From: Symsagittifera roscoffensis
Taxonomy: Eukaryota; Xenacoelomorpha; Acoela; Convolutidae
Direction: 5' to 3'
Length of the DNA: 64,000 bases
Assembly: GCF_963678635.1 (NCBI RefSeq)
Contig: NC_087065.1
Span: 6,781,209 to 6,845,208, forward strand
Shown: one piece after another, positions 42,903 to 54,445 of the stretch
Layout of the letters: the number at the start of each line of letters is the position of its first letter
Numbering within the stretch: the stretch's first letter is position 1
Notes under the pieces: generated by a model
The model's input: the letters and a program-made list of their open reading frames with translations, nothing else
What the model was told of the DNA's origin: nothing
The model's database searches: none
Position numbers and translations under genes: made by a program

Positions 42903-43835
42903 CAATTTTTTTTCATTCCTCTGGGAAATTTGAAAACCACTTTCGAAACTAGCAGCAGGTCACGTGTTTTTTTTTAAAATCAAAAGTCAAACCGCAAGAA
43001 AATAAATCGAAAAGTGAACCAATTGATGAAAGACTTCTTCTGAAAAAAAACATACTAGATTCACATGACCTATATAAGAGTCTTCATTACGTTCATTGAC
43101 TATTAAAAAAACCTAACAAGAAAGTGGACGTGTAAGTTGCAAGCAAAATCCTACTTAATTGAAGCCTTAAGTTGAAAGGTTATGGCGTCAAACTTGTTTT
43201 TAAAACGAAGTAAAAAAGTGTGCTCGCTTCCGTCTGGATTTCACAGACACATTTTTTCACGTCTTTTATATTTTTGTAGTTGGAATTAGAAGGCAGATTA
43301 GATTGTCTTCTATTCGGACAAAATTTTTTCCATTTTGAAATCCAGCGACAAACGCGTTTTGGTTGTGGAGCATCAAAAGTCGCTAGATTACTTAGTCAAT
43401 TTAAATTTTTTTCGCTGGAAATCAGTTCTCAGTGGATTTCATAATTTGCCATTGCATTCTTCAAACCTTATTGAATTGGAAAANNNNNNNNNNNNNNNNN
43501 NNNNNNNNNNNNNNNNNNNNNNNNNNNNNNNNNNNNNNNNNNNNNNNNNNNNNNNNNNNNNNNNNNNNNNNNNNNNNNNNNNNNNNNNNNNNNNNNNNNN
43601 NNNNNNNNNNNNNNNNNNNNNNNNNNNNNNNNNNNNNNNNNNNNNNNNNNNNNNNNNNNNNNNNNNNNNNNNNNNNNNNNNNNATACGGGTTACGTTTCT
43701 TCAATAAGAACACATAACTCGACGCGCGAAAAAAACAATTTTTATGAATTACAAACAAAAATTTCGACAAAAGTTGTTTTTTATTATTTTTTGTGCCGAG
43801 TTTATCTACGAGTTCATCAATGAACTTAGAACTAC
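42903..43835. other. Villin intron around the assembly gap
   Basis: Nothing coding seen on either side of the 200 N. The missing G2-G3 exon is expected in or near here. Confidence 0.5.
43484..43683. other. Assembly gap, 200 N
   Basis: A run of exactly 200 N, a common placeholder size, so the true length may be unknown. It sits between villin exons 4 and 5, where about 100 codons covering the end of G2 and beginning of G3 are missing. The missing exon or exons should start in phase 0 and end in phase 1. Confidence 0.97.
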
Positions 43836-44060
43836 CTGCAGTCTTTCCATCCTGTTGCTCTTCTGTCCATTCCAGACGAACACATCAGCCCCGTGGTCCA
43901 GAATGAAGACATCCCCACTGTTGAACGAACCCCACCGAGGGGGCACCTCACTCATTCGCACCCTCCTCTTCCCCTTCACGTGCAGCAGACGCGTCACCAC
44001 CTTCAGTCCGTCCACGTTGCGGAAGCCGGACTTCGTCCCGCCCGGACGATAAGTTATTCC
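43836..44060 (-). CDS. Villin-like exon 4 (G1-G2 linker and start of G2)
   Basis: Seventy-five codons, phase 0 at both ends (TTTCCAG acceptor, GTAGTT donor). Includes GGTKSGFRNVD, the basic RLLHVKGKRRVR stretch and GSFNSGDVFILDHGADVFVW with GQKSNRMERLQ. The basic stretch matches the PIP2/F-actin-binding region at the start of G2 in villin and gelsolin. The next residues of G2 are not found downstream; see the assembly gap. Confidence 0.9.
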
Positions 44061-45620
44061 CTGGAAAAACAATCATCTTAAATATATGATACTTTGGCTT
44101 TTTGCCGCTACACCCCCCACCGTTCAAATTTTCTATTTGAATATTGATAAAAATAAATTGAATTCCAGCAAAAAAACACGCCTCATTACAAACTTGACAT
44201 CAAAATATTTACAAAAAAAGAGGTTCAACTCAAGCTCGCAACTCTATAAAAGTTGTTTTATGTATTATGAAGGCTAATTGAGTAATGTAAGGGGGGGGGG
44301 AGTGGGGTGGAAAAGCTGAGATTTTCAGCTTAATTTTTTTCAACACTATCTTAGATGGTCGAACTATTTGATACAACGAAAGCGAACCATTGCAAGCTAC
44401 TAAATGGTCACGAAAAATTCAATCGCAGAAAAACAGACCAGAAACACAACCACCACAGTTGAGAAGTTTTAAGTATTTTCCGAGTGTCCACTAAGCCAAC
44501 AAAACGTGGTTAGATGCCAATTGATCCGAAAACAAAAATATCTAAGGAAACAGTTGTCATAGAAAATCAACCATTTTTTGGAAATACGAACAATCCAATC
44601 TCAGAAAAACAGATTGAACTTTTAACTTTTTTTACTTCCAGCCTGATTTATTAAAAACCTGATATATTGAAAACATTAATTATAATTCTTTGTTTTCGAC
44701 AAAACAAGAGCCGAAATCATTTAGGCCGAATAAACTTTCTAAGCAAAAAAAAAAACAAAAAAAAACAGCAAACAAACACCTTAGGTATAGTAGTTTTAGA
44801 GAACTACAGAAGTTAATCAACGACACTTGAGACTACATAGAAAATTGATTAATGCGCAAAAAAATGTGGGGTGGCAACTAAGCCGACAAACTAAAATCCG
44901 ACTAATCGGTTCTTCCCAGAACAAATTTCAATTTCAGACACTGAAAAAAAAGATCCGGCGAGGACTCGAACACTGGACATTAGATTTTAAAAGCAACTTC
45001 ATTACCAACAGATAAAGTGTAATGAATTAACGTCAGACTTTTGATTTCATATGAAGCAAAGGTAAAATGATTCAAATGATTTTGTTAAACTACTTGTTAA
45101 CCCGAAAAAAGTCTATGTTCCAATTTGATAACGCTTGCTAATCGCAAGCGTAACAAAAAAACTTTCTACCACGTCTATGCTTTAGAAACATTAAGGAAGA
45201 TACATCAATTATCTGTGGCCGTTTTTTGTACAATTAGATGTGTGTTTGAAAACTGATGGCTAGGGTTAAATAATGCGCGTTTAAAAGCCTTGTTTTCTAT
45301 TATTTGCTTCTAGACCAAGATGATACCCAGTCAATCTTGGATACTTACTTAACAAACATTTTCGTCTGCAACTAAATTCCAGTTGAGTGTGCTGAGAAAC
45401 ACTCTATTCTTAGTGGCAAATAACTTGATAAAAATAAGTCAAAGAAATCATTCTCAACCTGCATTGGGTTCGGGGAAGATTTTCGGGTTACTCCTCCTAG
45501 GGAGTTTCATATAGCATATTAACAGAAAGGGATCTACTTAGCAATCCCCCTATAGTATCTACTGAAGAATTGCCACCCCTTTTAATAAAAGCAGTAAATT
45601 AGCACTAGAGCATTCTATTT
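44061..45620 (-). repeat. Villin intron with a tRNA-like segment at 44950-45020
   Basis: Minus strand 45020-44950 has CTGTTGGTAATGAAG and GTGTTCGAGTCCTCGCC, A- and B-box-like, 45 bases apart, followed by CGGATC. A nearby GATAACGCTTGCTAATCGCAAGCG hairpin word (45125-45150, shortened here) also occurs in duplication units A and B, tying this to the same repeat family. Confidence 0.45.
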
Positions 45621-46133
45621 GTTCCGACCATTTGAAACATGGGGAGGAACTTTGTATTTGGACGTGTTTTTAGGTACCACAAACAATCATCGGAATGGGT
45701 CGAATAACATCAAATAAAAGCCCCTTCAGTCGTGATTCGAACGACATTGAAAAGTCTTAAAACAATTTTCTCAGTGTCGAATAATACAGGTTTGAAGTGT
45801 TTGATTTTTGGTCTAATTTCGAGCCAATAAAGCGAGCGTACAATAGCTTATTTAAGCCGTGAAAACTTGGTTTTAACCGAGTAAAGTTAGTTTTTGATTT
45901 TTTAGCGCCAATCAAAAAAAAATTCTTTAACTTTTTTTTGTTTTTCGTTTCTTAGTCATTTTTCTACAGAAACTGTTTTCCAATCGGCCTACTTTACAAC
46001 TATGACTGTCGAATACGCCTGAGTTCTATTCATTTGTTCAGATCTTTTTTTATCACATCACGCAGAAAAAAACGACACTAACTTGAAAAAAAAAAACTTT
46101 TTTTTGTGTGTTTCTTTTTAGACTGGTCGGAAC
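45621..46133. mobile_element. DNA-transposon-like repeat with GTTCCGACCA ends
   Basis: 513 bp, begins GTTCCGACCA and ends TGGTCGGAAC, an exact 10-bp terminal inverted repeat. Related copies at 7307-7884 (inverted) and 39601-39735 (truncated). No ORF. Target duplication not recognised. Confidence 0.7.
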
Positions 46134-46276
46134 ATTATGTGATACTTGCACAGTAACCGACTACCCCTGCTATAATTCAATTTTTGCTGCAATCTGATTG
46201 GCCGAAAGTTCGACTAACCCTTTTCTTGAAGCGGGTAATTGTTAAGTGGATCCAAAGAAAGTTGCTATTGCTGTAC

Positions 46277-46399
46277 CTTTTTGAAGTAGGATGTGAACTT
46301 TGCACTCTCGTGACCTTGACACTCTCTGTACTGGACTGCATTTCCATTTAGGACCTCGTCCAACTCCACAGTCTTGTACGCTGCAACTCCTGACTCATC
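46277..46399 (-). CDS. Villin-like exon 3 (G1 long helix)
   Basis: Forty-one codons, phase 0, acceptor TTATAG and donor GTACAG. Reads [19 protein letters not shown] then [20 protein letters not shown]. This is the long actin-binding helix of G1 and the following strand, with the diagnostic Gln-Gly-His-Glu-Ser motif. Confidence 0.88.
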
Positions 46400-48882
46400 C
46401 TATAAAAACTGAAGTACATAAAAAGCACGTTAACAAAAAGGTAGATACGATTTTTTATAGGCTGTCCTTTTCAAGGCGTGCGGCCAGCAAGCAGACATTT
46501 TTCATTTCATACTTTACAGTAAGCAGATACATCTGACTAGGAGAGGATAGAGAATTCTGTCGGTGGGGGAATTTCGCCTATTTTTTCCAGGTCTAACAAA
46601 TTGATGCAGCGATCCAAAAAAAAAACATTATAAAAAGACTTGCGCGGCCGTTATTTTAAGAACCATACCAGAATGCCGCTTTTGGGCACTGCTCGAAAAA
46701 TTTTGACAAAAAACTTCTCCAATTAAGTATGAATTGTCGCCAGTGGCGTGCGCAGAAATAAATTTTTTTAGGAGGGGGTCTCGAAAAAAAATAAACATTT
46801 TGTCAACCTTTTTTTTAGGTCGACCAATTTGATTTTCCGAAATATCCGAAAATACCAAAATGAGCGATTTGAACAGCTTCTATAGCATTTGATATCAATT
46901 AATGAATATTGTTGAAAGCATGAAATTCATGACGAGACTGGGTTATTGTACCAATTGGTCGATGCACTTGCCAGTGATGAGTGTCATTATTAATTTTACT
47001 GACATTAAATGACCCATCTTTAGATTGGAACTAAACCGAATAACCAAATATACACATACAACAAAATTTCTCGTATCGGGGCGAATCCCTGAATATTCCG
47101 TTCCGATTGCATTTTAGTTGCTATGGGTAGTTTGAACAAAAACAGTTGACGAAAATTTCAAAAACGGAAAAAACTTTTAAAAAAATTTTCAGGCGTTTTT
47201 TTAAATCATCTCCCACACCGCTATGTATAAAGCAAAAACAAAGTGATATATTTTTCACTTAACAAAAATTAAATAGATCAAAGAGCATGTCTTAATCCAA
47301 TCTGAAACGATTTCTAAGTATCAAGTATTCCATTTGGCAATCTTTAAACCCCCATCAAATCTTTTTAAATTTGAGCTCAATACAACAATATCTTACAAAT
47401 AATTTTTTTTAAATCCCGTCTGAAAATTGCTAGTTTAAAAGTCCAAAATTATCTTGAGAAAAAACCACAAATATTCCGTCATTTTTTTCGAAAAGAGTGG
47501 GAACAATAATATACACACCAATTATCATAATCGACAAGACCTCAATATGAGCTAACATTGTCCTCTAGTTTAGCTCTTGTTTTGATAGACATGACGGAAG
47601 CACAGTTTAGTGAATTATGTTTTCACATTAGTTATTTTAAAATTCATTTTTTAGTTTATTAAAATTAATTAAAATTATTTATAAAAAAAAGCAAAAACGC
47701 CTAATTATTCTGGAATAGATCCAACAGTTTTGCTCAACTATTCGACTTTTGCTAGTCCTTCCAATTTTTGCTAGCCGAGTGAAGGATGTACAACCATGGA
47801 TAAAGATTCATTCAGTGCTGATTTAAATGATCCGGACAAAAGCGTTGTTCTCAAATTGAGTAAGGATTAGACAAAAAGTAAAGAGAACAAAAGTTGCTTA
47901 GAAATTCTCAAATTAAACAAGGTGAATTTTTCCCCAAAATTCTGAACCAATATTTTATCCCAAAAATGTTTCAATGGGGCTTGTTTAATTATTCAAGAAT
48001 TACGCTGAAACTACCAAATTGATTGATGAGAAATTTTTATCAAAAGAAGACTCAACGTAAATCCTAATTTCAAAGAAGCCTAATTTCAATTGTAAAACGT
48101 TTGAATTTTGCTTTTCAGCAAAATATTTGATTTTTATATAATAAAATGATCCTTTTGGCTATCCACAAAAAGTATATTCTCATGCAGATTTATAGAGATA
48201 TAATTTTCTGATCAATTAGTTTTTCTAGATTCAGAGTAATTTTTCATTAATCAAAAAAGCCAAAACTATCCATTTTTTGGGCAAAATTTTGGTTGAGAAT
48301 TCGAACAAATTTGCACTATTATAGTTCTGGTGAAACTCTTCTCTTTCGTTCTCTTCAAGTTTTGCCTAATCTTAACCAACCCACCTGGAGAAAAACGCGT
48401 TTGAATTTTCTAATGTTCGCTGTGTCCGGTTAAATACCACCACATAAACCGTCAACTTAACACCACAATCAAAAACTTACATATTTTTTTTCTCTAAAAG
48501 TTCATAGACAGATATTTCCAAGGAATTGAAATTTCCGAATGTCATCACTTCATTTTTGGACGAATTAACTGTTAGTAAACAAGCAATAATCCAATAATTG
48601 ACTAATTTTAGATCAGTTGTAACATTCTTAAGAAAATGTTTACTAGAATTGAAAATTGATAAACCCAATTCCTAAAAATGACATCAACTTAAGAGCACTG
48701 CTGCTTGAGATACATCAATTTTCAGTAGTTTTCCATGGTAAATCAGAGCCTGTTATTGTCTGTAAAATTGTAGCTGGCCATTTGGAGTATAACCGAAAAG
48801 ACCTCGTTTTCTGCCGCTTTTTTCAATACTTGTATGGTGCGTTTGTGTGTATATGAGAGGGGAGGGGATGATTAGCATTTAC
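46400..48882. repeat. Villin intron with a MITE fragment and a foldback-type repeat
   Basis: 46745-46850 carries the internal GTCGACC/TTTTTTTAGGTCGAC words of the hAT-like MITE. 47818-48440 has inverted ends (ATCCGGACA near the left, TGTCCGGTTAAAT at the right) continuing inward as an imperfect inverted repeat of around 100 bases. Related sequence at 37660-38230. Confidence 0.5.
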
Positions 48883-49026
48883 CTGTGAGGTGTATTTTCC
48901 GAGCCAGAAGTGTATGTTATAGCTGAATGAATTGGGTCCTGTCTTCTCGGTGTGTAGCAGCAGGTAGGAGTCCCCCTCGTAGAACGTCCCATGGTCCTTC
49001 GTCTGCAACATCACCACTTGCATTTG
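48883..49026 (-). CDS. Villin-like exon 2 (gelsolin repeat G1)
   Basis: Forty-eight codons, phase 0 at both ends (TTTTAG acceptor, GTAAAT donor). Encodes GTFYEGDSYLLLHT and FSYNIHFWLGKYTSQ, the core beta strands of G1: a glycine-aspartate turn followed by the hydrophobic strand, then the His-Phe-Trp-Leu-Gly strand. It joins exon 1 without a frame change. In the family this part of G1 holds type I/II calcium ligands and the actin monomer contact. Confidence 0.88.
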
Positions 49027-52000
49027 CTAAAACAAACAAGAAATTATAGTTTTTCTAAACAATGGGTAACATTTTGAGGCTAATTAAGGCCTTCTGGTTA
49101 AGTGTTTCAAAACGCATCAAATTCAATTAGGTCGACCAAGAAAACTAAAAATATTTCGATAACTCTCCACTGCTGGCGAAAACCGGACATTCGCCTTTGA
49201 AGAGTCATGAGCATTTGAGGAGGCCGCAGAATTGATTGTCTAAGTTAGCAAGGCGGAAGTGGAAATCTGTTAGATACTTTCGTTATTCTAACTTATAGAA
49301 AAAAATAAATGAAAGAGTATAATAGGAACAAGCATGATAAACGTAATAGTAACGGTAAAACAGAAATCAGTTTTTCGATTTACTGAGCAGAGAGTTATAA
49401 TTTAAAGAGAAGTCTATTAATTTGACTACCCTGAATGTCGACTTTTCCATAAAATGTTTTTCTCTCCCAGCTTTTTAAAGAAGAGCCCAAAAACGTAAAC
49501 CGAAACACTTTTTTGATAAATTACAGTCATTCTAAATACGGTCATTTCTCAAAGTTCAAACACTAGCAACCAATAAATCCTTGAAAATGTTGAAATAAAC
49601 CTTGAAAGTTTTTTTTACTGTTCCGGAGTCGAACTTCCTACATGTGGATTACGATTCTCCCCTATTCGCATTTGCACCACGATCGCTCAGCGATAGGCAA
49701 CCACTAGCTAAAGCAGAAAACAAAAACTGAAATTTCCAACGCTGTTGTCAAAGCAAAAAGGACACCAAATGAGCGTTTTTATTTGCGACTTGGCTTGGAA
49801 AAGTAGTAGCAAAAATTTTTTTCTTTCGCTATGAAGGAAACTAAAAGTTATTTTTTACTTTTTGATTCATCATAAAAAATTAAACGTGGAACTTCAAATC
49901 TACATAAAAAAAATTGCATACTAAAGTTTTAAGCTGCCACAGATTTTTTTCATAAATTTATATAGAAACTTTCAGCAGATTTTATGAGAACTTCTGTTCT
50001 AACCAATTGCGTAGCAACAAAGATCTACAATCTAGAGGAGATCTTCTCACTCAATGAAAAAAAAACTTAAAAGATTTTTGCAAATCATCGAGTGGGGTAA
50101 AAAAATGAGCTGTTTCAGTGGTAAATGGATTTTAAAATAAGATTTAAAAAAACTTAATTTTCAGAAAAAAATGGTCAGAATATTCCGCAAAAAACATCAA
50201 AAAAGGTCACAATATTCTTTGTAAAAACATCAAAAGATTCATCACAAGTTATGAAAAGGTCTTCACTGCGCTCATTGACACAAAAAGTCCAAAAACCTCC
50301 AAGTCTTCATTTTCTTGATTTAGCACTATCCCTTCATGGACCTCCTTGGATAAGGATCGACTAATTCAGAACTTTTTTGGCTGTATCAAATAAAAAATCT
50401 GAATTGATCATATTAGACTCTAATGCAATATAATCATTTTTTAAGTGGGCTTGAAATTTCCACAGTTCACTATATCAAAAATTTGTAAGCTTTATTAGCT
50501 CAACATACAATACTTTTTACTTGTATTACAAAATTGTTATTTTATTTTCTATAAAACAGGTAACAAGCTACTACTTTTATAAGAGAACAAAAAAAAGAAG
50601 ATTTTGTAGATTTTCGAGTTTCTTGGTCTTCATTGACCTACTTACACCCACCTCATTCACCCCCTTTTTCCCATGTTCACCCCCACATCCATCTTTCCCC
50701 TCATACACATTCACCCCCACCACACCACACGTTTTTTCACTATCACATTATTTCCATATTAGGACCAAAACCAAGGACAGCAGGAAGGTAAGTATGTGTG
50801 TGTTGGTGTACCAAGAAGAAGGGTGAAATGGAGGGAAAGTGACTATGTTATATATGAAGAAGATTGTGTTAGATGAGGGGCGGTTATCTTAAAGAAAATT
50901 TAGAGGCTTAGATTCCGAGTAGAACGTAAGTGATTCAAAAGTGATGCAAAAAAGTGATTTAAAATATCCCTCAACGTACGATACAAGAGTTAATCAAAAT
51001 ATATTTTAAGAAAAGCAAGAAAATATGAGCATGTTGTCTAAGTTATAGGGAAAAATTCAGAAAAAAAAATTAATTTTTCGCCTCGGAGTTTTTCACCTTT
51101 GAGTATCTTATTCGGAGTAAAAAAGCATGAAGCTACACCTCAACTTATATCCAAAAATCCGAACTATGATTTCAAATTAATATCAAAACCTACTTTTGAG
51201 TAATTATCTAAACTAGTGCAATTTGATTCGAACACGTTCAAGGAAAAAAATAACTTCAATAGCAACATACAAAATCAGAGAGGTTTCGTAAAAAAAGTCA
51301 AAGCGTCTTTTTAGAAAATATTGCAGCTTTTCAAATCGGCGGAATTCAATAATTGTAGCCCACGGACAACAAATGGTCAAAAAACTAGACGAAAAGTGTC
51401 AACGAATTCAATGAAACTGAAAAAAGACTTTTTGAACATTTGTAACTTTTCATGTTTCTGAAAACAAACCCCGTTCAAGTCAATAAAACTAACTAAAAGT
51501 GTCAACGAACTCAATGAAACTTAAAAGACTTTTTGAAAATTTGTTAACTTTCAGGTTTTTGAAAAAAAAAATAGGTTTAAGCTCTTTAATATCAAGATCT
51601 TTTATAACCGACACTTTTTTATCATAAAAATAAGCATATTGGAAAAACTGGGCATCTCAAGTGGTTTTTTATTCGAATGCAACATTTAGAATTGAAAATG
51701 CACTTTCAAAAATTAAATCAATTACAATTTTTTGCTGCCTTCGAACTTTTTGATAGCCTTTAAATTGCACTAAAACAACAGAAATCACACCCCCATAAAA
51801 TGCAAATAGACATTGATGACCTTTTTTTAAAAAAAAACATCCAATAAACGCGACCTAAATAAAAAAACGGTTCCCAGGAAACTAGATTAGCAAGTGAGAC
51901 GTGACCCAAAAAATGAACTTAGACATCGATACAAAACCACAATTTTGAAAAATTAGACGTTATTGAGTTGTCATTGCGCCTGAAATTTGTCTTTGGACTA

Positions 52001-52060
52001 CAATAAATTTTCTTTTGCGCATTCTTGATTGCAAATCAAATTTTCACATGTCGCAATTGT
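49027..52060. other. Villin first intron, 3' part; tRNA-like segment and pyrimidine tract
   Basis: At 49619-49708 the minus strand shows GTGGTTGCCTATCGCTGAG and AGTTCGACTCCGGAA, tRNA-like A and B boxes about 55 bases apart (SINE head). At about 50640-50760 is a C/T-rich CACCCC tract. The rest is AT-rich with nothing recognised. Confidence 0.45.
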
Positions 52061-52065
52061 GTAGC

Positions 52066-52453
52066 TGTTATATAGCGTGTCTTGCTATGATAATTAATGA
52101 TTGGAAATGAGGAATTGTGTTTGAGAGTAATAAAGGGATGCGCGGTCTAGGCTCAATATCTTCGACTCAGGGATGTGCTTCGTGATGTCTACCCCCTTCT
52201 CTTGAGTCTAAGCTGTTTGATTTAAAAGAGTGAGGATTAATCTTTTAATTACTATCTTTTCGCTGCTTTATTGTTATGGCTCCCTCTCTCAATTAATGAT
52301 TCAATTACCTTCTAATTGATCGTTTGCATTAAGTAAATTTGAGTTTAACACTTTGTCATTGACATATAATGGCATTGATATTTAAGTCTAATTCGCACCA
52401 ATTATGGTAATTAATAATGAGTAACTAACATAGGCGTGAAGCACTATGTGACA
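52066..52453 (-). repeat. Element 2 3' LTR
   Basis: 388 bp, same length as the 5' LTR; about five differences scattered along it, including AATTGTG(T/C)TTGAG, ACCCC(C/T)TTCTC and TTAT(G/A)GTAATT. Flanked by GTAGC. Confidence 0.95.
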
Positions 52454-52879
52454 CTTACACACCTGTTGATTGTTCCCTGGCGGCTAATAACCAAGGGAGA
52501 ACCTGAGTTAGCACGCACCGGGTGTAATATGGCACTGCATTAATTAGATTCGTAATATGCGTAGAGAAGCAATTGATTTGTACTTTTCAATATAAAGGCT
52601 ATAGTTATAAGTCATTGATTGACACAAAATGTTATTAATCTCTGAACTAAATTAAGTACATTCAACATGTTGAACACAGTTATAGTAGGACTCAGATATA
52701 CGCAAATGCATGCCCCTAACTGTTCAGAATATATACATGATTAAAAGGATTTAGGTATAAACAAGACAAGTCAAGTCTCTGATAGGAAGTGAGACAATCC
52801 GATGTCAAAGTTAATTTGGCCACGTAGTCAGTCTTATGGGTGATTTATGAATGTGAGTTCAATGACTGCCAGTATCTGG
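52454..52879 (-). other. Element 2 3' untranslated region
   Basis: About 430 bases between the env-like ORF and the 3' LTR, no gene. The segment next to the LTR on the minus strand (CAACAGGTGTGTAAG) is only weakly purine-rich for a polypurine tract. Confidence 0.5.
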
Positions 52880-53497
52880 TCAAATTTGGCTTAAGCTCTC
52901 CTCTCTTCCTCTTTCGTTAAAGCTCGTTTCGTTCAAGACAACCTGTGATTCTTGTGTTCTGCTGATGTTCCCCATTGAGGAGCAGGCTGAGGTTAGTCTT
53001 GATCGGTTGGTTGGCGTTTGAAAGGCATTCAGTTCTGCTTGTGTTAGTACCATGTATTTCTCACGAAGCTTGGACCCCTCCTTTTGGAAGGCCTTCCTGT
53101 CAGATACTGCTACTGAGAGCACCGGTCGAAGTGCGATGGTTCCATCCTGCCCTTTCAGAAACTTCGGAGTCAATCTTCTGAAGATGGCAAACCGGTGGTA
53201 GAGGTATATGGCTAAAGCGTGTAAAAGCAGGTTTCCAATGAAGACTGTCAGTGTTAACGTCAGAGAGATTTTTAGTGGCACATACTGTTCCATTTTATCC
53301 ACTAGGGTGGGTTTCAGTAATCTCATGTGATGGGCGATCGGCTTTGCAATGTCATTTAGCTGGTCTGTTTTTGTCAGGTGAGGGCTGTCTATCAGTTTCG
53401 CTTTTACTTCCCGCAGCAATTTAACTCCGGCATCTGTTTTTGATTCATAATACGGGAGTTCTGTTAAGTCTGGCAATTCTGAAAGAAGATGCGACAT
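52880..53497 (-). pseudogene. Element 2 env-like protein, membrane-anchored C-terminal part
   Basis: 205 aa. LPYYESKTDAGVKLLREVKA and LNDIAKPIAHHMRLLKPTL form a helical stalk, followed by one membrane segment (LTLTVFIGNLLLHALAIYLY, about 53285-53210) and a basic cytoplasmic tail of about 110 residues (YHRFAIFRRL onward). Overlaps the previous part by 34 nt in a different frame. Single anchor near the middle with a juxtamembrane helix is the layout of an envelope transmembrane subunit. Confidence 0.55.
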
Positions 53498-53844
53498 GGG
53501 TCCGGCAAGTTCACGGTAATCCGTTTTGCTGGAAGTTTGTCACAGCTAGTGAGATCCGGCCTGATTTTTATATATTTAATGATCAACTGAGTCCCACAGT
53601 CTAATGTTATCAGACAAATTTTACAGCCTGCATGATCTTCCCGTTTGGGGGTGTTAAGCTCTTCAAGGCTGTACTCTCGTAGGGAAAATGACGCACGTGT
53701 TATCCCTAATGTTAATACATGGGGTTTTCGTGCATTTTTTGAGATCTCCAGGAAGTTGACTTCTGCTAGTGAGCCGGCTTTGTGCACGTGTCCGTAAGGT
53801 GCTGCAATGATGATAACCGGTGAAAGTTTGGGTGGTTCTTTCAT
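53464..53844 (-). pseudogene. Element 2 env-like protein, N-terminal part
   Basis: 126 aa. Short hydrophobic start (SPVIIIAAPYG), then AGSLAEVNFLEISKNARKPH, SLREYSLEELNTPKREDHAG and a Cys cluster CKICLITLDCG. Sits where gypsy elements carry env, after pol and before the 3' LTR. The frame shifts near 53490 (around LPDP) and the next part is in another frame, so this copy is broken. No viral glycoprotein family is recognised with confidence. Confidence 0.5.
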
Positions 53845-53867
53845 AAAATTTTTGAGGGATCAAAAAA

Positions 53868-54007
53868 ACGTGTTATCCCTAATGTTAATACATGGGGTTT
53901 TCGTGCATTTTTTGAGATCTCCAGGAAGTTGACGTCTGCTAGTGAGCCGGCTTCGTGCAGGTTCCTCATGGGGGGTATAATGATCGCTGAGCCCAAAAAA
54001 TTCTGTG
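53868..54007 (-). pseudogene. Element 2 duplicated env-like fragment
   Basis: After the macrodomain stop, a short frame reads MRNLHEAGSLADVNFLEISK and continues ARKPHVLTLGIT before going out of frame. Positions 53868-53960 are a direct repeat of 53695-53787, 93 bases differing at only a few sites. A local duplication has inserted a second copy of this env-like segment. Confidence 0.7.
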
Positions 54008-54445
54008 TTAGACATATACGAAGACTTTAATGTCGCTTTTTCGGAAAACGTCGTAGATGATGTTAAAAACTGAGTTTTCTCGCAATTTATCAAGTCCGCA
54101 GCCTATCTTGGGAATCGCTATTTGTGATATCCCTTACTCGATTAATTGTTTCTTCATGCAGCGGAGGCTGCGTGTAAGATCATAATAGGAAGGTTTTTTG
54201 AAATATTGCGATTTGGTCACTAGATTGAATATTGATTTGTTTTGAGAAGGAATATTCATTGATACTGAAGCTCCGACTTGTGGTGTTTCGATCGACTTCA
54301 GCGTGGGCTGTAGAGTTGGGTAGGCCTCGCAGATCTGCTGTGCTATTCCTGCGCTCATCTGGAAGTCATTCGAGACGCAATGGGCTATTGGGCCAGGGAA
54401 ATGCAACAGATTTCCTGTGCCAAATATGATATTTGGTTCTTGAAT
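54008..54445 (-). pseudogene. Element 2 macrodomain, TARG1/OARD1-like, one internal stop
   Basis: In frame with the Pol extension. Reads NIIFGTGNLLHFPGPIAHCV, FQMSAGIAQQI, FNLVTKSQYFKKPSYYDL and SLRCMKKQ, then a TAA at 54134, then in the same frame IAIPKIGCGLDKL and KSDIKVFVYV to TAA at 54008. The order (Gly-Asn/Asp-Leu strand, Ala-His-Cys-Val/Ile-Ser, Met-x-Ala-Gly-Ile-Ala, Val-Thr-Lys, Lys-Pro-x-Tyr, Ile-Gly-Cys-Gly-Leu-Asp) is that of TARG1-type macrodomains, which bind ADP-ribose and remove it from acidic residues. The Val-Thr-Lys lysine and Gly-Leu-Asp aspartate that act in TARG1 are both present. Role in the element: inferred reversal of host ADP-ribosylation. Confidence 0.82.

Noticed and set aside
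50521..50826. Possible plus-strand exon with CAG acceptor and AAGGTAAGT donor
   Set aside because: The protein is a low-complexity Ser/Pro/His run from a CACCCC tract and no partner exon is seen.
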